Origin: Cladosporium sp. IMV 00045
Taxonomy: Eukaryota; Ascomycota; Dothideomycetes; Cladosporiales; Cladosporiaceae
NCBI GenBank assembly: GCA_001931905.2
Contig: MSJI02000606.1
Coordinates: forward strand, 37,870-101,869
Direction: 5' to 3'
DNA length: 64,000 nucleotides
The notes beneath the pieces are model-generated. The model saw only the letters and a program-made list of their open reading frames with translations. It was not told the origin of the DNA and ran no database searches. Positions 30,136-40,787 of this stretch are shown piece after piece (position 1 is the stretch's first letter; each line of letters begins with the position of its first letter). The translations under genes were made by a program, and so were the position numbers.

Positions 30136-32389
30136 TCAAAGTAAGCGATAGATTGCTGTCAGGTGCTGTTGTAAAGATGGCTATGAAATCGTTCTGTCGG
30201 TTGAGAAAAGGTTGCTGATTGCGGGTTTGGAAGGTTTCATATCGGTCTTTTGGGAAGATGTTATCAAGTTAAATACCTACCATCGGGCAAACGACGATAT
30301 TCAATGAGCATGACAAGATGTAGAAGTCGTTTCTCTACGTCAGAAAGTTGTGGTGCATACCATCATGTCCATATGTATCAAGGCCTCTGAAAGTGACGGT
30401 CCGTGGACTTGTTACGCATGGCTATGTTTTCGAAGTCATGATCCAGTGTATACTTTAGAGTCTCTAGGCGCTCGATGAATATCGATTCAATACTTTCACG
30501 ATCCTTCAATGAAATGCTGTAACAAGTGTCAGTCTTCTCGTGGACATTCTCAAGCCTAGTCCTTCCACAAAGTGCTCTCCGAAAATGCTGCAAGGTGGGA
30601 GCCGTGTTGCCAGTACGAAGCAGTAGACTCCTGTTTTGAAGGCTTTCGCCATTTCAGCTCCCATGTAATCCGTATGGAGGCTTTTCACTTTTCATCGGTG
30701 AATGTCGTAGACATCAGGGTATGCATATCGTTGGCCTAGCTCCAACACACCGCGACTCCAACATCAGGCATCGATTCATTTGCAACCATACCTAAGAATC
30801 TGGGCACATGGGAGCTCCAGACTCCAGGTGCTTCCGAACGCAAAGCACGATTCTTTATTCTTGCAGTCTCTCCAGTATGCTCATTCCATAGATGTAGTCC
30901 GTAGGCAAATCAAACATGTGCCTCGGTGGTTCGGGCGAATAATGCTATTGTTGCCGGAAGAAGAAAAACGCGATAAGATCATTGATCTTCATGGTTAAAA
31001 TCAACCTTGCGACCGATCGGCATTGTACAGCTCAGCCAACCTTGAATTCGCGCTGTTTGGAGACACTACAGTGGATGATTCACACATGCCGCCGGTGAAT
31101 CGTGTCGTCTTCATCGAATCCTCAAGGATGAAGTGCTATTCAGCATAGCGGCACGGTACTCCTTCGAGCTTCCTTTGATGTGCCACTCTCCCGCCAGCTC
31201 TATGAGTGGATGCGTCGCTCCTGCTCACTTCGTCTTGGTCAGCTCAACATCAGCTAGCCTCATGCCATGCCCTTGGCATGTACAGATCGGCGAGTGTGTC
31301 GATCTATTGCTTATACGTGACGAACGATGCAAGAGTGCCGACATTTCGTATCTTGTAGACAATCGCTGTCGTAGAACATAATGATTGAATCGAATCCGAG
31401 GTTGTAGGCTAATAGCGTATCTGCAAATAATAGTGCCTCTCATAGGATGAGCACATGAATCGTATAAGATTGCGTATTTGCGGGGATGACTACCAAGAAC
31501 GGTCGGAGTAATACGGGGCTGTGTGGAAGATGCCGTACTCAGAACCCTGCATCTGGAGCGGATTAGGCGAGGCTATGCAATAGTCGACTGTCGACCTGCA
31601 TCAGGTGCCGGTATGTGGAGTTGAAGGAAGAGGGCAAGTAGCAAGTGACTCAATCAGATTGCGTGGTTTCCGACAGCCTCATAGGAAGAGTCCTACTGGA
31701 AGTGAAGGGAAGTGATAATCCAGGAAAAGGTACCTTATGCAATACCGGGAACGTTGGACTATGATGACAGGAAGCAAAGCACGGTCTGACAGGCAGCGTC
31801 ACAGCAATCCATCGTTTAATTAATGCCTATTTAACGCCAGCCGCGAAGTCACCGCTCTGAGCCGCCACACCAGCATTCTCCGCTAAGCGCGCTCGCTAAA
31901 TATCGTTAAGTCATCTACAAAGAGCGTCAGTGGCCAACACATCCCGGTCACCGCGGCTCTACCAATAACTCCCACGTGTTACTCCCTGCTATTCAGCGTC
32001 ATCGCCAGCATCGCCAACATCTCCAGCCCCGGCCCCCCGCAATCGGGACACTTGGGGGCTCGGAGCGGCCGTCGAGACCGTAAATGTAGAGTTCGCACGG
32101 CGCAACTGTATTTCCTTCTACTTCCCACCCACATGGACTGTCTGCTTCTCTTCACGCCCTCTACGACACGCGGGGTCACGGCATCTTCCTGACTTCGGCC
32201 ACTCTGCTCTTCGATGCCTCTGGCTTGATATCACTCAACTTTTCTGACCAGCAGGACTTGGATTGAACATCCTCTTCGCCACCGACTGGACTCACGATGG
32301 TCAGGCAGCCTGGACAATCGCGACGTCGACCCCACATCTTTACTTGAGACACGGAAATCCCACGGACTCGATTGACGCTCAACACCAGC
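30136..32389. other. 2.25 kb gene-poor intergenic region
   Basis: The longest stretch without a supportable gene. ORFs at 30780-30998 and 31133-31381 have no coding character. There are no terminal inverted repeats, target duplications or reverse-transcriptase-like fragments that I can see. An AT-rich patch at 31815-31836 (TTTAATTAATG then TATTTAACG) and the C-rich leader from about 31960 probably belong to the promoter of the seven-TM gene. Confidence 0.5.
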
Positions 32390-33589
32390 ATGTCAGGTAC
32401 CTCACCGACACCCACGACAAGCGCTGATGATGTCGCTTCTTCGTCCAGCTGGCTCTCGCCAGGCGCTGGCATCACCGCTGGCTATAAGGGCGGGTCTGAG
32501 TCGTTGCGCATTGTCATAATCTTCCTCAGCGGTCTTGCTATCTACAACGCCGTTGAGCTAGTCGCTATGATCAGCTTGACCTTTACGCGACATCGAGGCT
32601 TGTATTTTTGGTCGCTACTCATCGCCAGCATTGGTATTATACCGTACTCGCTAGGCTTTCTTCTTAAGTTTGATAACATCACGCCTGGAGATCTTCGCTG
32701 GCTCGCAGTTTTCCTGCTGACCATCGGATGGTACCCCATGATCACTGGCCAGAGTTTGGTCCTCTGGTCTCGCCTGCATCTGATCGTGAGCGGTGAACGA
32801 GGCGAACGCATCTTGCGCTGGACGAAATGGATGATCATATTCAACGCCATTGCCCTCCACGTACCCACTACTGTTTTGACCTTTGGCTCGAATGGATACC
32901 TCCAGACCGACACATTCGTTCGAGGCTATAATGTCATGGAGAAGATCCAAATGGCCGGTTTCTTCGTGCAAGAAATCATTCTCTCGGGCATCTACATCGT
33001 TGAGACGACAAAGATCTTGCGGACTTCTCTACAACCAAACACCAAGAGAACAATGTACCAACTAATCACGATAAACGTCGTCATCATCATCATGGACTTG
33101 GGACTACTCGGCATCGAGTGTGCTTCATTGTACATTCTGGAAACGCTGGTGAAAGGCGTTGTCTACTCCATCAAGCTCAAGCTCGAATTCGCCATCCTCG
33201 GAAAGCTCGTCCGTTTTGCTGTTGGCCAAAAACCTGGGACAGATGGACGCGCAACGTCTATTGGGTTTGTCGGGGAGCCCGGCGAAAAGAAGCACAGTCG
33301 TGGCCGCGGAGACTCCGACGGGATGAACGATATGAACGTCGCCGATTTTGTCAACTTGAATAGGATGAGTACCAACGTTACGTACCCTTCACGCGACTCT
33401 GGCAGTCAAGACAATACGACGAGGCGGAAGACTAGCAGGATGAGCAATAGTAATACGATTGACTGGAACCTGGCTCGATTTCAACATGTTGAAGATGTCT
33501 CGTCGCTGGGCGATGATGAATCGCGCGCGAGTTCGCGAGCGGCCTCGCCTTGTGATACGCGCAAAAGAGGGAGAGAAGGAGAGGTGTGA
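32390..33589 (+). CDS. seven-TM integral membrane protein (DUF7703-like)
   Basis: Single exon, 399 aa, from the ATG at 32390; the open frame upstream starts with TTG. Seven hydrophobic segments fill residues about 35-275. The motifs I-Y-N-A-V-E-L-V-A-M, R-H-R-G-L-Y-F-W-S-L-L and G-W-Y-P-M-I-T-G-Q-S-L-V-L-W-S-R-L-H-L match a fungal family of putative receptors annotated as DUF7703. The N-terminus is short and Ser/Thr-rich without a signal peptide, suiting an outside N-terminus. The C-terminal 120 residues are a charged Ser/Arg-rich tail that could be a phosphorylated cytosolic tail. The layout resembles fungal GPCR-like proteins of the Pth11 type but lacks a CFEM domain. Ligand and signalling partner are unknown. 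Confidence 0.78.
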   Translation: MSGTSPTPTTSADDVASSSSWLSPGAGITAGYKGGSESLRIVIIFLSGLAIYNAVELVAMISLTFTRHRGLYFWSLLIASIGIIPYSLGFLLKFDNITPGDLRWLAVFLLTIGWYPMITGQSLVLWSRLHLIVSGERGERILRWTKWMIIFNAIALHVPTTVLTFGSNGYLQTDTFVRGYNVMEKIQMAGFFVQEIILSGIYIVETTKILRTSLQPNTKRTMYQLITINVVIIIMDLGLLGIECASLYILETLVKGVVYSIKLKLEFAILGKLVRFAVGQKPGTDGRATSIGFVGEPGEKKHSRGRGDSDGMNDMNVADFVNLNRMSTNVTYPSRDSGSQDNTTRRKTSRMSNSNTIDWNLARFQHVEDVSSLGDDESRASSRAASPCDTRKRGREGEV

Positions 33590-34350
33590 GAAGGCGAGGA
33601 AAGCGCCATCATCATTCAATGTTGGAGAATTGGACATGATCCATCCACTTTACTTCCATGAGAAGACAGTGAAAATCCACCACTCCACTGCATGAAAATG
33701 CGATTACCGACGTGCATGAGACCAGTCGATCGGATAGTCTTCCACATACGGTCCACGCACATGTTCAGAGCCCAAACGGCCCTCACGAGGTAGCTGGGGC
33801 CATGCTCTAAGCAGTCAGCATGAGCGCAAAGACGCTCTGCGAAACTACGCGCCTTGCGAAGCGCCTTTACCGCAAGTGCAGGAATGGCTGAAGACTTCAG
33901 CGTCCACAGAGATCCTGCTTTCACCCTGAAATGGAGGACTCAGCAAAGTCAAAGAACGCATAAGAAGAGGAATCGCAGTGCAGACACTGCAACTTAGTCC
34001 GGAGACTCGGCTCCGTACACATATTAATACTATCACACGACGCAAACGAATACAAACGACAGTGGAAGCACTGGAATCCAGGGAATACCTGAGACGACTT
34101 GATTTCGCATTCACATTTACAAAAGTTCAATGTCGCTAAGAAGAGATGGAATGAGAAATTCGAATTAATTTTGCACAAATTCAAAAAATCAATTGATGCT
34201 GTCGATAACTCTACGTGTGTAAGAATACTATCTCAATGCTGCTCAATGCTGCTCGATTAAAACTTTTGAAGCACTCCAAATAGACCGGACGCCGTTCTCA
34301 CTCGGCCTATTTCCCCCAGTTCACATACGATCAATCTCAACGTCACAAAA
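33590..34350. other. 3' intergenic region between convergent genes
   Basis: It separates the seven-TM gene and the one-TM protein. AT-rich near 34130-34270. No gene seen. Confidence 0.6.
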
Positions 34351-35043
34351 TCAAGAAATGTAGTGGCCCCTAGCCGACCGCCCAGTACTTCTCTGCTCCA
34401 TCACAGGCTCAGCCGAATGGGCGCTGCCATCGGCGTACGGGCCTCTAGAGCCCGGTGGAGCAGTAGAGCCCGATGGAGCAGCAGAGACATAGCCGTTCCT
34501 CGGGCCTGGAAAACGAGTGCCGGTTCCACGACCACCGCTGTAGGCTTGCGGTGGAGAGCGGAGACTGCCTGGTGCTTGCGAAAAAGCGCGCGGGGCTTGT
34601 GGGCGCGTAGACGTCTCAGATCCTCTCTGGCTATGGCCATTGGCGCTGTGACCGTTGTGGCGACGACGGGTTTGACAACGACGACGACCGGAGGCTTCAT
34701 AGGCGATGCGGTGGGACTTGATGGCCCAGGCGACGACGAGGGAGAAGAAGACGATAGCGACGATGATGGCGACGATGATGCCGGTGATTGCGGCGGCGGA
34801 GAGACCTTGAGAGTCTCTGGAGTCGATGTTGCGGGTGTAGAGGGTGGCGAAGGCTGGGGATGGAGCCATGTCGGTAGGGAGAGGATTAGTAGTGTTGGTG
34901 CCGTTCAGGCAGGCACATTTGGCCAAACCGCGGGTGATTCTGGAGACCATGCTCATGTTGAAACAGTGGGGCGTTTGGGTCATGTTGAGGTTGGTGGGAG
35001 GAGCGGAGTAGTAGCTGCCGGTGTGGACAGTCGTCAAATGCAT
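34351..35043 (-). CDS. single-pass membrane protein with glycosylation sites
   Basis: Taken from the ATG at 35043, giving 230 aa; the frame is open further upstream (to 35355), but that part looks like leader sequence. Residues 1-75 are Thr/Ser-rich with four N-x-S/T sequons (N-M-T, N-M-S, N-G-T, N-T-T) and three Cys. One strong membrane helix lies at about 81-107 (A-A-A-I-T-G-I-I-V-A-I-I-V). Behind it comes a basic juxtamembrane stretch (R-R-R-C-Q-T-R-R-R) and a disordered tail rich in Gly, Pro, Ser and Arg. By the positive-inside rule the N-terminus is outside. It resembles small fungal sensor-like or Wsc-like one-TM proteins in layout only; no conserved domain is recognised. Confidence 0.55.
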   Translation of the reverse strand: MHLTTVHTGSYYSAPPTNLNMTQTPHCFNMSMVSRITRGLAKCACLNGTNTTNPLPTDMAPSPAFATLYTRNIDSRDSQGLSAAAITGIIVAIIVAIVFFSLVVAWAIKSHRIAYEASGRRRCQTRRRHNGHSANGHSQRGSETSTRPQAPRAFSQAPGSLRSPPQAYSGGRGTGTRFPGPRNGYVSAAPSGSTAPPGSRGPYADGSAHSAEPVMEQRSTGRSARGHYIS

Positions 35044-35474
35044 AGTAGCAGAAGAAATTTGGGACTCGTAGGCCAGTTTGGCTGACACTCTCGGAGTGTC
35101 TTTGGGTTGGCTGCGAGTCTTGAGAGACTGTATGAAGGAGGAAGAAAAGGAAAGGAAGGGAAAGAGACTCGGCCAGTGGTACCATTTTGTACCATTTTGT
35201 GCTCGACGGTCGTGTTGTGTGAACTTGACTTGACAAAGATCACTTGTACACGGCACGGTGTTTTGTGAACAAAGAACCAACGGAAAATGTGAAGGCTTTA
35301 CCCTTTCTCGAAAGCCTTTGTGAATGACCATTGCAATGACAATACTATTGTTCACACTCTAGCCCCAACACGACGACCGGCAAGGCCGAGCATAGAGCGC
35401 TCTGGGCCTGATCTTGGGCGCTGATGTCCTTTGGCCATAAGTGAAGAAGATACACCATGATGCAGTCCCAGATA
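35044..35474. other. intergenic region and likely 5' leader of the one-TM gene
   Basis: Contains a perfect tandem duplication of ACCATTTTGT at 35181-35200 and T-rich sequence on the minus strand. The frame of the gene ending at 34351 remains open here but lacks coding character. Confidence 0.5.
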
Positions 35475-37691
35475 TCAGCTGTTCGGGAACCTTTGGGCCA
35501 AAATCTGCTCAACATGAGGCGGCAGATCGAAGGTCTGTGACAGTCCAGCCGATTGTAGAGCATTGAGTCTCACCATGCCTAGACGAAGTATTGGACACAT
35601 CCGGCTTTGATCTTTGAGCATGTTGCTCCAGACATCGAGAAATTGCTTTGCTTTTGCTGCGTACTGAGCATTCGGAGCTTGTACCAAGAGTAGAACAATG
35701 AAATTTGAAGTCACGGCGAAGCCGATCCGAGCCCCTGTAAATGAAATGTGAGTAGATGTTCTCACCAAAGACTCAAATGATGCAGCACTGGGCGCCGGGG
35801 TGATGACACTTACATGAATACCAGAAGCTGCTGTAGTCCGCTAAAGAGAAACGACGCACAAGATTGATCATTCCGACAGCGCATTCGTTCGCCGCGCGCG
35901 TGATGTCCTCTACGATCTCCGCTTGTGAGTCTGCAGTCGTGTCTAATGCAGGGAATGGTATAATGGATTCTAGACTGGGCACATCCCAGCGCAAGCCGTC
36001 GAAAGCGAGGGAATCATTGATGATGGGTTCCTCAAGATCGATAATATGTGGTGGAATGGTAGACTCTACCATTGGTCGGAAAAGCGCACGATAAACGTAC
36101 ATTATCAGGATGTGATGTCCGAAAAGAATCAATGATTGATGTCTTGTGTTGCCGCTCGATGGGTCGCCTTCTGCGCCGTTTTTTTGATATGCGAGAGATG
36201 ATCTCCATTGATTGAGTCTCTCTAATACCGGTCGCGCTGCCTGGACGGAGGCTGTCAAGTCGATTGATAGCTGCTGAGAAGCTCGTAGCGAGTAAAAGGT
36301 CTCTTGCACGGTTTCTGCTATACGTGCTAGCTCCACAAACCTTTGAAAAGGGTTGTGTCCGTTGCCGGATAGCTCTGACGATGAGAAGGCAAAATGAACT
36401 GGCTCCAGCTCCTCAACGTCCCATTCTTGGCGGTGTATGTATGGTGGGCGGCCCGTTAGAAGAGAACGCCATTTGTCTTCTGCATAGACTGCCCACCATA
36501 CTCGTTTGCGCAAGCGTTTCTCCCAGCTGGGTATGGCGAACATTGAGGATTCGGTATTCAATGACAGTGAAGCTGCTAGCCCCACAACCTTGCCAGACCA
36601 GGCCCAAGTGAAAGGCGTGTCGGAAAGTGCATACCGGCTATCGTTCTGAGGCTCCTTGTGTAGATAGAGCAAGGCCGCTTGGACCACTGATAGTTGCGGC
36701 TGGTGGATTTCCTCTTGCAACTGATCATAGACAAGTCTCCACAGTGCATCGATTGAAGGATTCGCCTGGCAGTACCAGACGTCCAGATGCTCATCATTCG
36801 AAACGAATGGCAAAGCTAGTGCGTACAGGGCCCCCAGAAGATGTAATGGACAGCGCTCTAATGCTGACCAGGACGGGAGACTCCTTTCCGGTGTGATTCC
36901 CAGTCTAGATCGGGAAATCACAGGTAGCAACGGGAAAATGAACTTTACAAATCTATATCAATGTCAGTGAAATGCTATTTCAGAGGGGTTTCCGAGACAT
37001 ACAATGCAACCAGCCTCTGCCCGCACTCAGGTGGGATGATACGATTTAGCTCTTCGCGCGAGGCAATTTGCTTGTGAACTGTCTTGGTCTCATCCTTTGC
37101 ACTCTGGTAGAGCTCGTTGGGCTCGACCATGTAGTGAATGGGAATCTTGTGAGCAAACGGTACGCCGCCCGCGTTGCGAAACTGTGAGCTCTGAAAAGAA
37201 ATAGTTCCGAGGTCATCGAACTTGCAATGCCTCAAAAGCCAGGGATCTGATTCTGATGAAGCACCGAAGACCTGGGCAGAGAATCCCTGCATTCCCTCCA
37301 GGGTTTGGGAGAACTGAGTGCTTATTCGTATATCGGTCTCCTGTTGCTCGATCGTCGGCGTTGCTTGTGGCAAAGACATGCTCCGGTCTGCATCCTGTGC
37401 GACATGGCTTGAAGGGGTTGAAATATGGCCTTGTGACCAAGGTACTGATGAAGAGGCTTCATGACCCGAGATGTCCGTCGCGCCGCCAGGCGTTGGAGTC
37501 TCTATGCCATCAGAACGAGCAGTTGGGCGAGATCTAAATTGTGTTCTGCTACACTCTAGACCTTCACGTTGGCATTTCACGCATGCAGGGCCGACGACGA
37601 CCTGGCATTTCGTCTTGTTCCCGCGGCATCTGTCGCAGGGCTTGTTGCGCTTGGAGGATCGATAGGGCCGTGTTGGAGCGGTGGGGGGCAT
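35475..37691 (-). CDS. Zn2Cys6 transcription factor, three exons
   Basis: Exons are 37691-37003, 36952-35814 and 35734-35475, giving 695 aa. The zinc cluster near residues 18-46 reads P-C-D-R-C-R-G-N-K-T-K-C, then C-V-K-C, then C after six residues (C-x2-C-x6-C-x7-C-x2-C-x6-C). It is followed by a Ser/Thr/Gln-rich linker and the fungal-specific regulatory domain, starting L-V-A-L-F-V-K-F-I-F-P-L and including R-K-R-V-W-W-A-V-Y-A-E-D-K-W and S-L-L-T-G-R-P-P-Y. Introns at 36953-37002 (50 nt) and 35735-35813 are GT-AG. The first acceptor was chosen because it alone gives the conserved F-V-K-F-I-F-P-L frame. Layout and length fit fungal pathway regulators. Its target is unknown; immediate neighbours are a membrane protein and an arrestin, neither an obvious target. 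Confidence 0.87.
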
Positions 37692-38571
37692 TTTGACTGT
37701 GACATGCGTCCTTGCTGGGTTGTTAGGTCTTTGTGCCTGGGGTGTCGCAGGCAGGTGTCGTAATTTCGGCGATTTGTCTGTGGCTCCGAAATTATAGGTA
37801 TTTTCTTTTATGACTTTCAGCGACTTTCATCGAGGCCAACACAACCAACTCTTAAGCATTTAGCTTCGACAAACCAGTCTGCCTGCATTCAAATGTGATT
37901 CTTTAGTGCAAAAACAGTGTAAAACAATTCATTGAGCAGCGAAAAGGTTGTCGAGATGTCAAGACCTCGCGATGTCTCGAAAGTCATGAGAACTGATCGC
38001 CGTTATGACGACAGTCAAAAGAGCTCGAACAAACTTCAAATGTTCTTCAGCCTCAGAAAGCAACATACATGTATGTCTAGCTCTCAGAGAGGAATCTCGT
38101 TTGCATGCTAAGAGATGAAGGGTTTTGAGAGCACCGTTCCACTCGTCTTCGTGACGCTGCGATCTAGCTTGCAAGCAGGATGCTTTATACTATGTCGCTC
38201 ACAGTCTAGAATTACTCGAAAGCTTGATACTGAATGGAACAACCATTGCTCAAAGCGACCGAAAGACGGACAGTGTGATGAGACAAAGAACGTGAGATGT
38301 TGTTCAGCTCTCTTTGTTTTGGCCAGAAGCCTATGCACTGCTGTTCGTTGTACAAGCTGAGTTTGCCGAAGCTGCTTCAAACGTCAGCCTTTCCTATCTC
38401 CAAATACTTTCGGCGAAAATAGACAAAAAGAGTGCTTTCGACTCTCTAGCTAAAATAGATATATGTGTGGAAGAATCTGCTTCGAAACATTTGCGAATAT
38501 AATGTACCAATATACGACTGACCACTATTCATTGACATCAAATCGTTTCTAACCTCGGCCATAATTATCAT
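37692..38571. other. divergent promoter region (regulator / arrestin)
   Basis: Shared upstream region of two divergent genes. Moderately AT-rich, with A/T runs at 37790-37830 and 38430-38510. No gene recognised; the small ORFs on both strands are not supported. Confidence 0.55.
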
Positions 38572-39976
38572 ATGAGCTATCGTTTGACGATGGAATCGAC
38601 GTTCACGATCGGGCAATCAGTGTCGTTGGCTGTGAAGTGTCCTTCCGAACAGAAAGCGCCAGACGCCGGCCAACCAGTGTATAAGCCGGGTGATATCGTT
38701 CCAGCATACATGGAACTTTACAAGCATCGATCATTCGATGCTGTCACGCTGCATGGCTCTATCGTTGGTAAGTACTTCATTCACGCTGCCCAAACGCTCA
38801 GAACAACACTGCTGACAGGCAATGATCCAGGAGAGACACGAGTCTGGACAAATCCAGCAGACCGAGAGGACATCTACCAAACAATGATATACACCCACCT
38901 CGACCAAACCAACGTTCTATCGCACGCACTGCCTCTGATCAACGCCGCCAGCGGAAGGGACGCGGTGATCGTGCCCATCACTTTCGTTCTGCCAGAGCTC
39001 GTTGCAGGGAGCAAAGATACCAATGGCAGGATGCCACCGTCCTGCGAAGCCGGCCGATCATACTTGGATCCTTGGGGACGGTTGTACATGCAGCCCCTCA
39101 TCGAGTACTTCTTACAGGTCACACTTCGATACCGTCTGCTGGGGGAGACAGCGATCAGAACAATCTCTGCGAAACGCAAGATCAAGATTACCACATCGCC
39201 CCACAGTGAGCCACCTACGTACTCGCAAAGCCTGCTTGAGGGAAAGGCTGTAAAGGCATCCGCTGACGTGAGGAAATCGTGGTTTGCGAAACCGTTTGCT
39301 CAACTCAATCTTGCAATGGCCGAACCCATGCCTGTAGTAGGGCACGCAACCAGCGGCAGCTGTGGCACTGTGGGTGTATTGCGTATCGGTTGGACCACAT
39401 CTAGCGAGGCGTATGATGATTTCGAGCTGGGGAAGCGACCGGTTAGGATCGAGTACTACCTGCGGGCGAGGACTCGATACGGCACAAGAGCTATACAAGA
39501 AGATGAGGCCGGTGTGAAATCGCATGGCAACAATGAGACAAGACCGCATACCAGAACGGAGACAAAGCCGCTGGGTGTTCTGGAAGTTCGATCATCCGAT
39601 AGGAAAGATGTACGAATTACCGCCAGCGAAGCAGGACAAAGAAGCCATTCAGGAACAATCCCGATTCCAATCCAGATTGAAGATGATACGATCCCGACCT
39701 TTTCTCACCTACTCGCAAGCCGTGAGTATGCCATACTGGTCAAAGTCAGCATACAGGGCTTGCAGCACGCAGCATTGTCGATCGAAGTGCCTCTCCAGGT
39801 ATGTGAGAACCATTCTGCCAGAAGCTGTGGTGGCACAGGGGCCGATTCTTCTGTCTTTAGTGAGATTTTATCATCAGAGGTATGTGATATTTCCATGAAA
39901 ACAAATCGCCGCAATGAGCTGACAGTTCCAGGCCCTTCCAAGTTACGAGGATCATAAATATAGTGTCATCATGTGA
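38572..39976 (+). CDS. alpha-arrestin-like trafficking adaptor with PY motifs
   Basis: The last intron is 39880-39931 (GTATGT...CCAG); it must be removed to reach the family-like ending A-L-P-S-Y-E-D-H and the stop at 39974-39976. A second likely intron at 38768-38818 (GTAAGT, CTGAC branch, ACAG) is 51 nt and has no stop, so either form keeps frame: 433 aa if spliced, 450 aa if retained. The N-terminal part has the arrestin pattern Y-K-P-G-D-I-V and beta-rich segments; the later half contains H-A-A-L-S-I-E-V-P-L-Q. There is a P-P-T-Y motif (unspliced residues 214-217) and a terminal L-P-S-Y. PPxY and LPxY motifs bind WW domains of Rsp5/Nedd4 ubiquitin ligases, so the protein probably recruits that ligase to plasma-membrane transporters for endocytosis. 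Confidence 0.75.
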
Positions 39977-40202
39977 GGTCGAGTTTCATCTGCTCTCCAA
40001 AGTTCACCTCGCCGGCGCTCGCCGGCAGCCTCGGTCGGTGTTCAGCGCTGGCCAATCAGAGCTCAGGGTGTCAGCGCAGCTATACCAGCTATACAAGCTC
40101 GTAAACAGATCATTGAACAAGCAAGCGCCTGAACATCAAAGCCAGCGAAACTAAGCCCACGACTCTCAAACAATAACAGGTCAAGACATACGAATCGACA
40201 CC

Positions 40203-40590
40203 ATGGTAAGCCCATTGCCCCCCAACGACCATCAATGCGACGTAACTAACACCCCTTCCCATCTAGTCCCTCTTCCAAACCGCCTACATCCTCGCCTCCC
40301 TCACTGCCGGCGGCGGCACGATGGGCTACATTCGCACCGGCAGCATTCCCAGCGTCGCCGCCGGCTGCACCGTCGGTGCTCTGTACGCTCTCGGCGGCTA
40401 CCGCATCCAGCAGAAGCAGCCGTACGGCGTCGAGCTCGCGCTCCTGGCCAGCGTGGTGCTTGCCGGCAGCAGCATCCCGCGCGCGATCAAGACACAGAAG
40501 ACCCTCCCGATCGGTCTGAGCTTGTTGGCTGGTTTCGGTCTGTGGACGTTTGGCACGGCGATGAGCGAGGGCAAGAACAAGTACCTTTAG
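40203..40590 (+). CDS. TMEM14 family small membrane protein
   Basis: Exon 1 is just the ATG at 40203-40205. It is followed by a 61-nt intron (40206-40266; GTAAGC donor, CTAAC branch near 40245, CTAG acceptor) and exon 2 at 40267-40590, for 108 aa. The product starts M-S-L-F-Q-T-A-Y-I-L-A and carries T-A-G-G-G-T-M-G-Y-I-R-T-G-S-I-P-S, then Y-G-V-E-L-A-L-L-A-S, R-A-I-K-T-Q-K and L-P-I-G-L-S-L-L-A-G. These are the TMEM14/UPF0136 features: three to four short helices and Gly-rich packing. Animal and plant members sit in mitochondrial or plastid membranes and have been linked to porphyrin or fatty-acid transport. Without the intron the conserved N-terminus has no start codon; a shorter product from Met19 (40321) is the alternative. 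Confidence 0.88.
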
Positions 40591-40787
40591 GATGTATAGG
40601 AATGGGGCGCAAGGTGTAAGATGGGAAAGAGAATAGTTTCGTTATTGTATTCAAGGCATTTTAATCTACAACTCATGTCACATTGCTTGAATGAGTCTTG
40701 GTAGGGAAATCAGGGTAGGACAGTACACGTTAATTCCTCCGCTCCAAGGCTGATTCTAAATGGCAAGATATCTACAAGTAATAAGGC

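Noticed and set aside
39799..39834. possible 36-nt extra intron in the arrestin gene (GTGAGA...CACAG)
   Set aside because: The frame stays open and in phase without removing it, and 36 nt is shorter than the other introns here (about 49 nt and up).
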